Of a stretch of DNA of 32,204 bases, positions 1 to 7,867 are shown piece after piece. Position 1 is the first letter of the stretch. Every line of letters begins with the position of its first letter. This DNA comes from Lachnospiraceae bacterium UBA1201 (GTDB lineage: Bacteria > Bacillota > Clostridia > Lachnospirales > Lachnospiraceae): NCBI GenBank assembly GCA_002309675.1, contig DBXX01000075.1:1-32204 (forward strand), given 5' to 3'. Position numbers and translations under genes: made by a program. The notes under the pieces are model-generated. The model was not told the DNA's origin. It saw only the letters and a list, made by a program, of their open reading frames with translations, and made no database searches.

Positions 1-1364
1 TCCGTCCCAGGCTCGTTATCCTTACGTTCGCCCCAGAAGGAACCGTTATCGATCATGCGATTTTGCATGACCACATAGAGTTCACCGTCACGTCGTGTGA
101 TCGCGGCAAATGCATAGGAGCTCTCGAGCAGGCACAGGCCCGCGTAGTCACCCTCTTTCAAAAGCGATCCGTCCACCGTGATCTCCGCCGCGCAGGACGG
201 GTAGGTGGTCCGCTGTGTCAGCACGTTTTTCGCCTGCACCACGTTTTTGCATACCTTATCCGTAGTGACCGTGACCGTTCCGACTTCCGTATCCCGCTTG
301 ATCAGTGTAAGGTCCGGCTCATGGTTAAACTGCCAGCAGCTCTTAAAAGCAAACGTGTCAAAGCGACGCTTGTGGTTCACGAAGTCGATCTCCACCGGGC
401 CGTCAGCCCCGGGAGTACTGAGTATTTCGGGGCATACGCTCCGGAAATCATCGCTTCCGACCAACGGCTCATACACATGGTCCGGTTTCAGGTCCTCGAT
501 CGGAAACTGTGCCGGAAGCACTCCGTTCTCACCGAATACCGGCATACCGTCCTTCCAGGTCACAGGCACCAGGATCGGGATCCGTCCCACCGCTCCGCTG
601 TCCTGGAACACGATCGCATACCAGGCCCCGCCCGGCGTCTCTACGATACCGCCCTGGGCACAACCGCTGTTAAAATATCCGCGGTCGTCGTCGAAAACAT
701 CTCCGCCGACAAATTCATCCGTCAGGGAAGCCGCAGAAAAACAAGCCTCCGTCCGCCTTCCGGTCGCCTTCGGCATGTGAATGAAGAAGATGTAATATCT
801 TCCGTTGATCTTATAAAAATGAGAACCCTCGTAGCCCAGGTAGGCATCGTCCCGATCCGTAAGAATAAGACGGTGCAGACCTCCGGATTTCGGCCCGGAC
901 AGGTCGTCCCGAAGCTCCGTCAGGTAGATTTCGCGATTTCCATACACAATATACACGCGCCCGTCATCGTCGAAGAGAATGGAATTATCATGGTAGAAGC
1001 CTTCGATCTCGCTTTTCTCCCACGGTCCCTCGATGCTCTCCGCGCGGTACAGGTAGGTCTTGTGCGTGTCATTGGCCACGAAGCAAATGTAGAACGTGCC
1101 GTTGTGGTAACGCAGGCTCGCCGCCCACATACCCTGGCCGTAGATGTTCTCCGCGCCCTCCAATCGCTGCGCCGGTGTCGAATCGAGGCTGTCGTAAACG
1201 AACGCCGCGTGCTCCCAGTGCACCAGATCGTACGAACGCAGAATCTCGCAGCCCGGCATGAAATACATCGTTGTGCTGACCATGTAGTAGGTGTCGCCCA
1301 CCCGGATCACATCCGGATCCGGGAAGTCCATGCGCGTCAGCGGATTGATCTTGCTGTGATCCAT
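1..1364 (-). CDS. Glycoside hydrolase family 43 (GH43_12-like) beta-xylosidase/alpha-L-arabinofuranosidase, 3' end cut by window edge
   Basis: About 454 residues are visible; the C-terminus lies beyond base 1. The start at 1364 follows an AGGAGG site. There is no signal peptide, so the enzyme is probably cytoplasmic. GH43 landmarks are clear: the general base Asp16 in FPDPDV, the pKa-modulating Asp126 in YHDNSILFDDDG and the general acid Glu179 in GYEGSHFYK. Roughly residues 1-290 are the five-bladed propeller. The part after about residue 300 looks like the beta-sandwich (concanavalin-A-like) domain that often follows GH43 xylosidases and arabinofuranosidases. It begins 15 bases after the stop of the XynD-like gene, so the two are almost certainly cotranscribed. 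Likely job: removing xylose or arabinose from imported arabinoxylan oligomers. The exact specificity cannot be read from sequence. Confidence 0.9.
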   Translation of the reverse strand, partial: MDHSKINPLTRMDFPDPDVIRVGDTYYMVSTTMYFMPGCEILRSYDLVHWEHAAFVYDSLDSTPAQRLEGAENIYGQGMWAASLRYHNGTFYICFVANDTHKTYLYRAESIEGPWEKSEIEGFYHDNSILFDDDGRVYIVYGNREIYLTELRDDLSGPKSGGLHRLILTDRDDAYLGYEGSHFYKINGRYYIFFIHMPKATGRRTEACFSAASLTDEFVGGDVFDDDRGYFNSGCAQGGIVETPGGAWYAIVFQDSGAVGRIPILVPVTWKDGMPVFGENGVLPAQFPIEDLKPDHVYEPLVGSDDFRSVCPEILSTPGADGPVEIDFVNHKRRFDTFAFKSCWQFNHEPDLTLIKRDTEVGTVTVTTDKVCKNVVQAKNVLTQRTTYPSCAAEITVDGSLLKEGDYAGLCLLESSYAFAAITRRDGELYVVMQNRMIDNGSFWGERKDNEPGT

Positions 1365-1379
1365 AGCAGTCCTCCTGCT

Positions 1380-3095
1380 TTATTCGAAGATCCAGTCCAG
1401 GATCTCATAGCCTTCACCGCTGAAGGTGAAATATACGCTGGTAACGCCCTTCAGGCCTTCCATCGGTGCCGAGCATACCGTAATCTCGTTGCCGTCGCTC
1501 TCGATCGGCAGGAAGCCGGCTACGTCCTGATTATTCAGTTTCGTCGAAACGCGGACCACACCGCTCTTACCGTTCGTGCGCACGGTCGCCTTCAGGGTCT
1601 TCGCGCCCTGCTCGCCGAAATCCACGCCGTTCAGTTTTACGAAATCGCCGTCATTGATCGCGGTCAGAAGCAGGTTTCCGCAACCGTACTTTTTGCTGAC
1701 TTCATCTGCGGGCGCGGTATCCACACCTGCCATCGCACAGATCGTCGCGCCATTGATCTTCTCATAAGGGTTCAATGCTACGACCTGCTCGCGGCCAGTG
1801 CGGGTCTGCGGGATCAGGCCAATGGTGCCGTCCGCTCCCATCTCGAATGCTTCCACGTTCGTGGAGCGGTAGCCGTGACGGATGCCCTGCGCCAGCTCCA
1901 GCATGCGAGTGTGATAGGTGATGTACCACTGTCCCTTGAAATTGAATACACAGTGGTGGTTGTTTCCGCCTTCGCCCCAGTAAGCGCCGGGGTTCTTCAG
2001 GATGCGCTCTTTATACGTGAACGGTCCCAGAGGGTTCTTGCTCTCCATGACGATGATCTCGCCGTTCTCGAACTCGTACTCTTTGTTTTCCGCCTTATCC
2101 ACATCAAAGTTGCTGCAATAGGTATAGTAGTAGGTATCACCATATTTGTGAATGCCGGAATCTTCAAACAGGAACGGAGCGTCGATGGTCTTCGGAACGT
2201 CGACCAGGCTCATCATGTCATCGCCCAGCTGCGCGCATCTGGCCGTCATCGGGTGCGCTGCGTCGCCCTTCCACGGGATGCCGCCGCCGAAGTAGATGTA
2301 AGCCTTGCCGTCGTCGTCCACCAGGACTGCCGGGTCGAACAGCCATGCTACGTTTCCGCAGTTCTCCATATCACGGCGAATGAGTCCATGCCCCAGTTCA
2401 TCTACGAATGGTCCCACCGGGCTGTCCGAAGAAACTACGCCGATGCCGCCGCCATTGTCCGCGAAGTACAGGAAGAATTTCGGCTTGCCGTCAATGACCT
2501 TCCACGCTGCTGCCGGCGCCCAGGAGTTTTTCGCCCACTTCGCCGCGCCATTCGGACCTGCGACCATGATCTCGCCGTGGTCGGTGAAATTCACCATATC
2601 CTTCGTGGATACCACGTAAATGCTGCTGATCTTGCTGTAGGAATTCTCTTTGATCGTCGTGCCGTCCGCCTCATACTCGTAAGCATCGGCCGTCATATAA
2701 AAGTAAACGGTATCCCCGTACACCATGGCGTACGGATCCGCGCCGTAATGCTGGGAAATGATCGGGTTAAAATCCCACACACCTTTATAACCCTGTGTCA
2801 GTTTCATGTTCTTAAAAATCTCTGAATAATCCATTTGTGAACCTCCTTCGTTGCTTTGTTTTCCCGTATTATCTTCTTTCGTTTCCGGATCTGTATCCGT
2901 GGTCCGGACTTCAGCCGTCGTCTCCGTCCCGTCTGACGTCTGCGTTTGCACACTCGCTTCCTGCGTCGTTTCGGTCGCATCCGACGATGCGGTCGTGCTC
3001 TGCGTCGTATCCGGCTTCACCGCGCATGCATTCATACACACCGCTCCTGCCAGCGCCATCCCGAGACAAACCTGATGTATTCTCTTTCGCTTCAT
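1380..3095 (-). CDS. Arabinoxylan arabinofuranohydrolase, XynD type (GH43_29 + CBM6-like), probable lipoprotein
   Basis: 571 residues. Residues 1-23 are a signal peptide ending in MNAC with Cys24 as the likely lipid-anchored residue (Met at -3 is not ideal for a lipobox). Residues 25-87 are a Thr/Ser/Glu/Asp-rich linker. The GH43 domain follows (about 95-440) and closely resembles Bacillus/Paenibacillus XynD arabinoxylan arabinofuranohydrolases: Asp120 in YGADPYAMV, Asp254 in WLFDPAVLVDDDG and Glu311 in LFEDSGIHK match the base, pKa modulator and acid. Residues about 445-571 look like a CBM6 beta-sandwich. The start at 3095 has an AAGGAGG site. A second AAGGAGG precedes Met88, so a signal-less form starting at 2834 is possible. 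Role: releasing arabinose from arabinoxylan at the cell surface. First gene of a unit with the GH43 gene downstream. Confidence 0.92.
   Translation of the reverse strand: MKRKRIHQVCLGMALAGAVCMNACAVKPDTTQSTTASSDATETTQEASVQTQTSDGTETTAEVRTTDTDPETKEDNTGKQSNEGGSQMDYSEIFKNMKLTQGYKGVWDFNPIISQHYGADPYAMVYGDTVYFYMTADAYEYEADGTTIKENSYSKISSIYVVSTKDMVNFTDHGEIMVAGPNGAAKWAKNSWAPAAAWKVIDGKPKFFLYFADNGGGIGVVSSDSPVGPFVDELGHGLIRRDMENCGNVAWLFDPAVLVDDDGKAYIYFGGGIPWKGDAAHPMTARCAQLGDDMMSLVDVPKTIDAPFLFEDSGIHKYGDTYYYTYCSNFDVDKAENKEYEFENGEIIVMESKNPLGPFTYKERILKNPGAYWGEGGNNHHCVFNFKGQWYITYHTRMLELAQGIRHGYRSTNVEAFEMGADGTIGLIPQTRTGREQVVALNPYEKINGATICAMAGVDTAPADEVSKKYGCGNLLLTAINDGDFVKLNGVDFGEQGAKTLKATVRTNGKSGVVRVSTKLNNQDVAGFLPIESDGNEITVCSAPMEGLKGVTSVYFTFSGEGYEILDWIFE
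2834..2847 (-). promoter_or_regulatory. Internal ribosome binding site and alternative ATG inside the XynD-like gene
   Basis: On the minus strand AAGGAGG stands seven bases before an in-frame ATG (Met88 of the long protein). The codons for Glu-Gly-Gly of the linker form the Shine-Dalgarno sequence. The ATG opens MDYSEIFKN, immediately ahead of the catalytic domain and after the signal peptide and linker. Spacing and strength match or exceed those of the upstream start, so this may be a working second start or the relic of an ancestral cytoplasmic start. Confidence 0.6.
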
Positions 3096-3134
3096 AGGTA
3101 ACCTCCTTAAAACACAGGCTTCCCAAATTAAAAA

Positions 3135-3167
3135 TACTACCTGAAATATATCATATTTCAGGTAGTA
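3135..3167. promoter_or_regulatory. Perfect 15-bp palindrome, candidate operator or leader hairpin of the XynD-like gene
   Basis: The arms TACTACCTGAAATAT (3135-3149) and its exact complement (3153-3167) flank a three-base loop. The element begins just downstream of the predicted -10 box, at about +1, and ends 39 bases before the ATG. It could be an operator for a sugar-responsive repressor. As RNA it would be a hairpin followed by a T-rich tract (TTTTTAATTT), so attenuation is the alternative. No regulator gene lies next to it. Confidence 0.6.
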
Positions 3168-3172
3168 AATCT

Positions 3173-3200
3173 ATCGTATTATTTGCGGACCTTCTGTCAA
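3173..3200 (-). promoter_or_regulatory. Sigma-A promoter of the GH43 unit
   Basis: A consensus -35 TTGACA (3195-3200) and a -10 TACGAT (3173-3178, four of six consensus bases) are separated by 16 bases. They lie 78 bases upstream of the XynD-like start, with the 15-bp palindrome directly downstream. The rest of the 3096-3328 gap holds nothing else I can name. Confidence 0.6.
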
Positions 3201-3328
3201 TAATTGCCTGTGCTAAATTCTCACTCATGGATGTTCGCATTCAGGATGTTGCTTCGATAATTCAGGTCCGTCCGAAGCGATAGACCAAAACAGGCGACAA
3301 ACTCTGAATCACGTCACAATGCAAACGA

Positions 3329-4267
3329 TCATCGGATTTTCATCCAACATTTGTCTCTCAAAAAGGTGCGTATCGATGTATCATCGGCGCTCTCATAATA
3401 TGCAACCAACAGGCTTTTGAACTTCGGCACCTCCGACTCGGGAACGATCATAAGTCCCCCTCCGTGAGCGATCAGATAATGGTTGCAAAACAGCACGGCT
3501 GCTCGTTTATTACCATCGATAAACACCTGCGTTCGCATGACATAGAGGCAGAGGGAGATCGCACGATCGAGTGTATCGCCCTCGTTCGTCCGTATGCTTT
3601 GAAGGCTTTCCCGGACCACATTTTCCATGGGCAACGGCGGTACATAAGAAGTTCCGCCAATCATCACCGGAACGCCCCGGATCCTGCCGCCATCCGAATA
3701 GAAGCCCTCATTGACCAGTTTCGCGATATGACACAGCAGATAATAATCACTGTCCGCCTGCAGAACATCTTCATCCAGGATAAACTCCCACGCATGTTTC
3801 AAATTCAGGATCTTCTGGACATCCGTTGCGGTCATTCCATTGACCGTTCCATTCTCGATAATGTCCTCCGTCTGAGGAAATGTCGTGGAGACACCCTCCA
3901 AAACCGCCTGATCATAGATGCTGGTCTTCATGTTCGCCCTGGCAAAATCGAGGTTCTGCACCACTTCCGCGGTCAATGCACTCGAAGTGTGACCCAGTTG
4001 CGCCAGTTGCTTCGTGATCGCTCGTATCTGCTTCTTCAGTTCCCGGGCTTCTCTCGCATTACGCAACAAGAGTTGGTACAAGTCATCGGAATACACATCC
4101 ACATACGTTGAGGTCAGGCGACTGCCGACCCTCTTGCGGATATAGAGATACTTCCCGCTCTTGTTTTCCTTAACCTCTGGTGAGCCATCATAAGGAATGA
4201 GGTTCAAACGAGCCTCTGCCTCGGCTTTTTCTTGTATCAAAGACCGTATCTTCTCAAAATCACTCAT
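3329..4267 (-). CDS. Fic-domain protein with Gln in place of the catalytic His
   Basis: 312 residues. The Fic core motif reads QVFIDGNKR (residues 247-255). It keeps Phe249, Asp251, Gly252, Asn253 and Arg255 of HxFx(D/E)GN(G/K)R, but the His that starts the motif is Gln. Canonical Fic enzymes use that His to transfer AMP or another phosphate-containing group to target hydroxyls, so either the chemistry differs or the protein is inactive. From memory, Clostridia carry related Fic proteins with a similar substitution, which would argue for a subfamily rather than a sporadic mutation. Residues 1-95 form a charged, helix-rich N-terminal region. A TEDIIENG segment near 133-140 sits where Fic proteins often hold an inhibitory helix, but it does not fit (S/T)xxxE(G/N) exactly. 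Start 4267 has AAGGAGG six bases upstream. It interrupts a run of glycosidase genes and has its own operator-rich promoter. Confidence 0.85.
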   Translation of the reverse strand: MSDFEKIRSLIQEKAEAEARLNLIPYDGSPEVKENKSGKYLYIRKRVGSRLTSTYVDVYSDDLYQLLLRNAREARELKKQIRAITKQLAQLGHTSSALTAEVVQNLDFARANMKTSIYDQAVLEGVSTTFPQTEDIIENGTVNGMTATDVQKILNLKHAWEFILDEDVLQADSDYYLLCHIAKLVNEGFYSDGGRIRGVPVMIGGTSYVPPLPMENVVRESLQSIRTNEGDTLDRAISLCLYVMRTQVFIDGNKRAAVLFCNHYLIAHGGGLMIVPESEVPKFKSLLVAYYESADDTSIRTFLRDKCWMKIR

Positions 4268-4278
4268 GGCGCGCCTCC

Positions 4279-4380
4279 TTTAGGGAACTTTTATGCAGAC
4301 ATTATATGCGAAAGTTCCCTAAAAGTCAAGCAAAAAATAGGGAACTTTTTAAACTAGTAGTTTTAAAAAAGTTCCCTAAA
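4279..4380. repeat. Four-copy operator-like array of AGGGAACTTT in two inverted pairs
   Basis: Pair 1 has perfect 13-bp arms (TTTAGGGAACTTT) at 4279-4291 and 4311-4323, separated by 19 bases. Pair 2 has arms TAGGGAACTTTTT at 4338-4350 and its complement at 4366-4378, extended inward with one-base offsets. One copy lies between -10 and the ribosome site of fic, one fills the -35/-10 spacer, and two lie upstream. The layout fits cooperative binding by a dimeric repressor. Pair 2 directly follows the stop of the upstream membrane-protein gene and could also act as a terminator-like hairpin. Confidence 0.8.
4301..4329 (-). promoter_or_regulatory. Near-consensus sigma-A promoter of the fic gene
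   Basis: -35 TTGACT (4324-4329) and -10 TATAAT (4301-4306) are separated by exactly 17 bases. The spacer is almost filled by one copy of the AGGGAACTTT repeat, so a protein bound there would block RNA polymerase. Confidence 0.8.
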
Positions 4381-4386
4381 AATATC

Positions 4387-5022
4387 TCAGCCCCAATAGG
4401 GCAGGCATTTCTGCACGATCAGCGCCACGACCAGCGCTATGCCAAGCGCGTAGCAAAACTCTTTTGGTTTTCGTCGCAGCACCCACAAGGAAGCCAACCA
4501 GACGATCACCTCCGTCCAGTGTGTGATTCGGATACCTTGAAACAGAAAGACCGCTTGCGAAAACAAGACACCGAGGATGACGCCCGTGATCGCGATCGCC
4601 GGCCAGCCCTTACCCTTTGCGTACCAGCACGCAAAGGCCAGGAACGGTGAAGCCGCCGTGAAACCATACCAGATCATTGCATAGTTTCGTGAGAAGAAGC
4701 CTCCCACGAACTTCGAATACAGGAAGTAGCAGGTCACCATCCCGATGAAGAACAAAAACACATTCAACGCCGCACGGAAGGCATTACTACTGTAGACCGA
4801 AATGCACACCGCGATGAAGATCCAGATCGCAAATCTACCCAGGAAATTCGTGATATCCAGCCTCTGCATAAAATACGGCAGTTCATTGAACCCCGCTAAG
4901 TCCAGCGCCTTCGAAAAAACGCCCACCCCACAGCCGAATAAAAATATTAGCACAGAATACAGGATCTGCCGCTGTTTGGAGACGCCCTCCTTCGGGGCAC
5001 GGATCTTGTCTAACATATCCAA
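4387..5022 (-). CDS. Small multi-pass membrane protein, function unknown
   Basis: 211 residues with a short charged N-terminus (about 1-18) and about six hydrophobic segments, the last near the C-terminal KCLPYWG. I do not recognise a transporter signature or charged catalytic motif. The open frame starts with TTG at 5022, one base from the stop of the GH51 gene. GGAG in the tail of that gene is seven bases from the TTG and 13 from the ATG at 5016, so the TTG start is slightly favoured. Tight coupling suggests cotranslation with the arabinofuranosidase and possibly a role in the same pathway, but nothing in the sequence proves transport. Confidence 0.75.
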   Translation of the reverse strand: MDMLDKIRAPKEGVSKQRQILYSVLIFLFGCGVGVFSKALDLAGFNELPYFMQRLDITNFLGRFAIWIFIAVCISVYSSNAFRAALNVFLFFIGMVTCYFLYSKFVGGFFSRNYAMIWYGFTAASPFLAFACWYAKGKGWPAIAITGVILGVLFSQAVFLFQGIRITHWTEVIVWLASLWVLRRKPKEFCYALGIALVVALIVQKCLPYWG

Positions 5023-5023
5023 C

Positions 5024-6622
5024 TTACTTCTCCAGAATGATCAAATTCCAGGACAGTGGCTTTACGTGGGTCTTGATCTTGCCGTCTTCTGCAACCGCGC
5101 CGGGTGCGATCGTAGGCTTCACAACATCCGGGTTCTCGAACGTATTCTCAGCGTCCGGATCCTCGGAGTACATCTCCAGGTGTGTGCGGAAGGTATAGCC
5201 CTCGAAAGCGCTCGCATCGATGGTCAGCGGATACTCGTCGGTCTCGCTCTTATTGACCACGAAGAGAGCTACGCGGCCGGCTTCTTTATCCCATGCGGAA
5301 GCAGCATCGATGTAAGGAACGCCTTCCTTCGTGGGATACTCGGACGTATCGTCGATAATGTAGCCGGGAATGTCAAAGGTCTCGCTCTCCACCGCAGTAT
5401 TCAGCGCTACGCCTTTTGCGTAATCGATGAACTGCTTAAACGGATAGTAAGAAGCGGACTTCCACACATGGTCGTGGTTGGACGCGCACAGAGCGCCCAG
5501 GCCACCGGTCATGCAGCCGATCTTTACGCGGTCCGCGTGACGCAGCAGCGCCAGCTGAACCGTCGCCATGGACAGGGCGCGCACCATGTCGCCGCCCGGA
5601 AAATGAAAGTCTCTCATGTTATCCGGATCGTGCATAATGTACTTACGGTTCGGATCGAAACGATAGTGTGCACGATACAGGTTGTGCGGGCCGTAGCCGG
5701 GGTTGAGTTTGCCAAACGGGCGAACCATCGAGCCGTACTCGTCGAAGGAGATCATCACCTTATGCGGGCTGCGCATCTTCGCGGCCACCAGGTCGCATAG
5801 CGCTACCTCGGTGTTGATGAAATCCTCATAGTAGAGGGAACCGCCCAGCAGGGCCTTTAAGTCTCCCGGAGGCGCCACATGATAGTGGTGTACGGACAGA
5901 TAGTCTACAGATTCATAGCACTCGTTCAGTACATCCTCCTCCCACTGCGGGAAATGTGCCATAAATGGCGCTGAGGAGCCGCATACGGCGGTTTCTATGC
6001 TCGGGTCGATCCATTTAACCAATTTGGAGATTTCGTTCGTACGGATGCCGTAGCCGCGGGGATCTTTCTCCCAGGAGCCGAGCTGCCACGGGCCGTCCAT
6101 TTCATTGCCCAGATACCACATCTTAACGCCGTAAGGCTTCTCGTGGCCGTTCTTCTTACGCTGCTCCGCCCACCAGCTGGTGCCTTCGTGGTTCGTATAC
6201 TCCACGATGGCCATGGCGTCGCGCATGTCGCCGGTACCCAGGTTCACCGTATACAGGGGCTCGGTACCGACCTTCTCTGCCCAGTGCAGGTACTCATCGT
6301 GACCTACCTGGTTTGTGTAATACTGGTACCACGCCGGATCCAGCGCGATCTTTCTCTGGTCCTTCGGGCCAATGGAATTCTTCCAGTCCCAGCCCGATAC
6401 GAAGTTACCGCCGGGCAGACGGCAGGCAGGCATGCCTGTCACCTTCAGGGCGTCGATGACATCCGTACGGAAGCCCTCTTCATCCGCAGTCGGATGCTTC
6501 GGGTTGTACATGGTGCCGTTAACCATGGAGCCGATCGGCTCCAGAAATGTGCTGAACAGTCGGTTACTGATCTCACCGATCTGATACAGCGGATGAATCG
6601 TAATTTTAGCATCTTTACTCAT
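5024..6622 (-). CDS. abfA: Alpha-L-arabinofuranosidase, GH51
   Basis: 532 residues, no signal peptide, therefore cytoplasmic. It is a retaining GH51 enzyme: the acid/base Glu174 lies in WYLGNEMDG and the nucleophile Glu295 in ISFDEYG, both on the expected strands of a TIM barrel. The C-terminal 130 residues form the usual beta-sandwich. Length is typical for GH51. It hydrolyses terminal alpha-L-arabinofuranosyl links of arabinoxylan or arabinan oligosaccharides after uptake. An AAAGGAG site precedes the start at 6622 and a good promoter lies at 6705-6733. It is followed almost without gap by the membrane-protein gene. Sugar-locus partners are the two GH43 genes further down; no ABC or PTS transporter is visible in the window. 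Confidence 0.95.
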   Translation of the reverse strand: MSKDAKITIHPLYQIGEISNRLFSTFLEPIGSMVNGTMYNPKHPTADEEGFRTDVIDALKVTGMPACRLPGGNFVSGWDWKNSIGPKDQRKIALDPAWYQYYTNQVGHDEYLHWAEKVGTEPLYTVNLGTGDMRDAMAIVEYTNHEGTSWWAEQRKKNGHEKPYGVKMWYLGNEMDGPWQLGSWEKDPRGYGIRTNEISKLVKWIDPSIETAVCGSSAPFMAHFPQWEEDVLNECYESVDYLSVHHYHVAPPGDLKALLGGSLYYEDFINTEVALCDLVAAKMRSPHKVMISFDEYGSMVRPFGKLNPGYGPHNLYRAHYRFDPNRKYIMHDPDNMRDFHFPGGDMVRALSMATVQLALLRHADRVKIGCMTGGLGALCASNHDHVWKSASYYPFKQFIDYAKGVALNTAVESETFDIPGYIIDDTSEYPTKEGVPYIDAASAWDKEAGRVALFVVNKSETDEYPLTIDASAFEGYTFRTHLEMYSEDPDAENTFENPDVVKPTIAPGAVAEDGKIKTHVKPLSWNLIILEK

Positions 6623-6704
6623 TGTTTTCCCGCTCTCCTTTGTACATTATTAGGTTTTCACACTCTCTTTCGGACCTATTCGATTTGAAATCCGCTACCC
6701 GTTT

Positions 6705-6733
6705 ATTTTATCACAGGATGACCGATTTGGCAA
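6705..6733 (-). promoter_or_regulatory. Sigma-A promoter of the GH51 unit
   Basis: -35 TTGCCA (6728-6733) and -10 TAAAAT (6705-6710) with a 17-base spacer, about 80 bases ahead of the GH51 start. It begins a few bases after the stop of the LRR gene, so the sugar locus has its own transcript. Confidence 0.65.
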
Positions 6734-6741
6734 ATGTATTC

Positions 6742-7761
6742 TCATTCTGCGATCGGAGGCACAATTCCGCTAAGCAGTGCATTTTTGTTCAATTCTACGT
6801 GCGCCAGCGGGTTCCCCTCCGCGTACAGTTGAACCAAAGACTCACACTGAACCAGGTTCAAAGCCATCAGCAGATTCCCTTCGCAACTAAGTTCAGTCAG
6901 TTCCGCATTTCCGGACAGATCCAGACTTTCCAGTCGATTGTGATTACAGCCCAAGGTCTTCAGCATCGGGTTTCCGTTGAAATTCAGTTCATGCAATTGG
7001 TTTTCGGAACAGTCCACCCACTTCAAAACAGCGTTCTTACTGAAATCCAGTTCATACAATTGATTTCCCGCACAGCTTATCCTCTCCAAATCGGTATTCT
7101 TACTCAGGTCTTCGTTTTTACGAAACTTCAATTTGCTGATCTGATTATTACTGCAATCGAGTTCACTCAACGCTTTATTCGAACGAACATCCAGTTCGGT
7201 CAGAAGGTTATTGGAGCAATTCAAATACTCCAACGCTTTATTCGAACGAACATCCAGACTCGTCAGTTGATTCCCGGAACAATCCAAATAATCCATAGCT
7301 TTATTTGAACTTATATCCAACTCTTTCAAATACAGGCCTTTGCAAGTCAGAGATTCCAGATTCGGAAAATACTCTATGCCTGTCAAAGTATCGATAACGA
7401 TCGGATATACGAAGGGATCCCAGTAGCCACCGCCCATGAAGCCCTGGTACGACGGCTCCTGTACGATCTCGATGCGGAACACTTCTTCTCGTTCTGCTTT
7501 GCTGAGCATACCATCTTCGTCCAGATCGAACTCGCTCACTATATATTCGCGTAAATACTCATTCGGAAAATGCGCTTCGTCAATCGGAATGTTACGGTTC
7601 ATGAACCATTTCCCCGCAAGGATGAAGCCTGCAACTGCCAGAACTCCCGCGAAGATACTCACGATCGTAATGGGTTTCCACGCATGCGATACCTTACCGC
7701 CGGTGGCTTTTTCATCTTCAGAAACAGGCAGTTCCCCGCTCTCACTCTTCGAAACCTTCAA
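6742..7761 (-). CDS. Membrane-anchored EF-hand/leucine-rich-repeat protein, start uncertain
   Basis: 339 residues from TTG at 7761. A charged N-terminus is followed by one hydrophobic segment (about 32-50), then an extracellular part, giving a type II orientation. An EF-hand-like loop DLDEDGMLSKAE lies near residues 79-90 and is preceded by the FPNEYLREYI helix also seen in the other two LRR proteins here. Residues about 125-330 hold a dozen short LRRs of the form LDCSNNxLxxLDV. No Ig repeat is present. The reading frame stays open upstream to a TAA at 7885-7887, overlapping the end of the preceding gene, with no ATG and only a weak ribosome site before the TTG. A longer N-terminus or an earlier unusual start is possible. 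Likely a surface binding protein; ligand unknown. Confidence 0.75.
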   Translation of the reverse strand: MKVSKSESGELPVSEDEKATGGKVSHAWKPITIVSIFAGVLAVAGFILAGKWFMNRNIPIDEAHFPNEYLREYIVSEFDLDEDGMLSKAEREEVFRIEIVQEPSYQGFMGGGYWDPFVYPIVIDTLTGIEYFPNLESLTCKGLYLKELDISSNKAMDYLDCSGNQLTSLDVRSNKALEYLNCSNNLLTELDVRSNKALSELDCSNNQISKLKFRKNEDLSKNTDLERISCAGNQLYELDFSKNAVLKWVDCSENQLHELNFNGNPMLKTLGCNHNRLESLDLSGNAELTELSCEGNLLMALNLVQCESLVQLYAEGNPLAHVELNKNALLSGIVPPIAE

Positions 7762-7867
7762 GTCACCCGTTTCCGCATCCGAAAAATAAGTTTCGTCGAT
7801 CTCGCCGGCTGTTTTTTCTGTCTTAATCGGCTTCAGCCGTTTTGAACCCGAAAACAGTTTTTCCGTC

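Noticed and set aside
63..2825. 920-residue open frame on the plus strand
   Set aside because: It lies antisense to two clear GH43 genes with catalytic motifs, has no recognisable domain and is rich in Arg, His and Val as expected from a codon-biased complement.
4279..4380. Inverted repeats considered as ends of a miniature transposable element
   Set aside because: The copies overlap promoter boxes precisely, no target-site duplication is visible, and nothing of element size is enclosed.
7825..7840. Palindrome CGGCTTCAGCCG upstream of the LRR gene
   Set aside because: The T run follows it only on the plus strand, where no gene ends, and the sequence lies in an apparently coding stretch.
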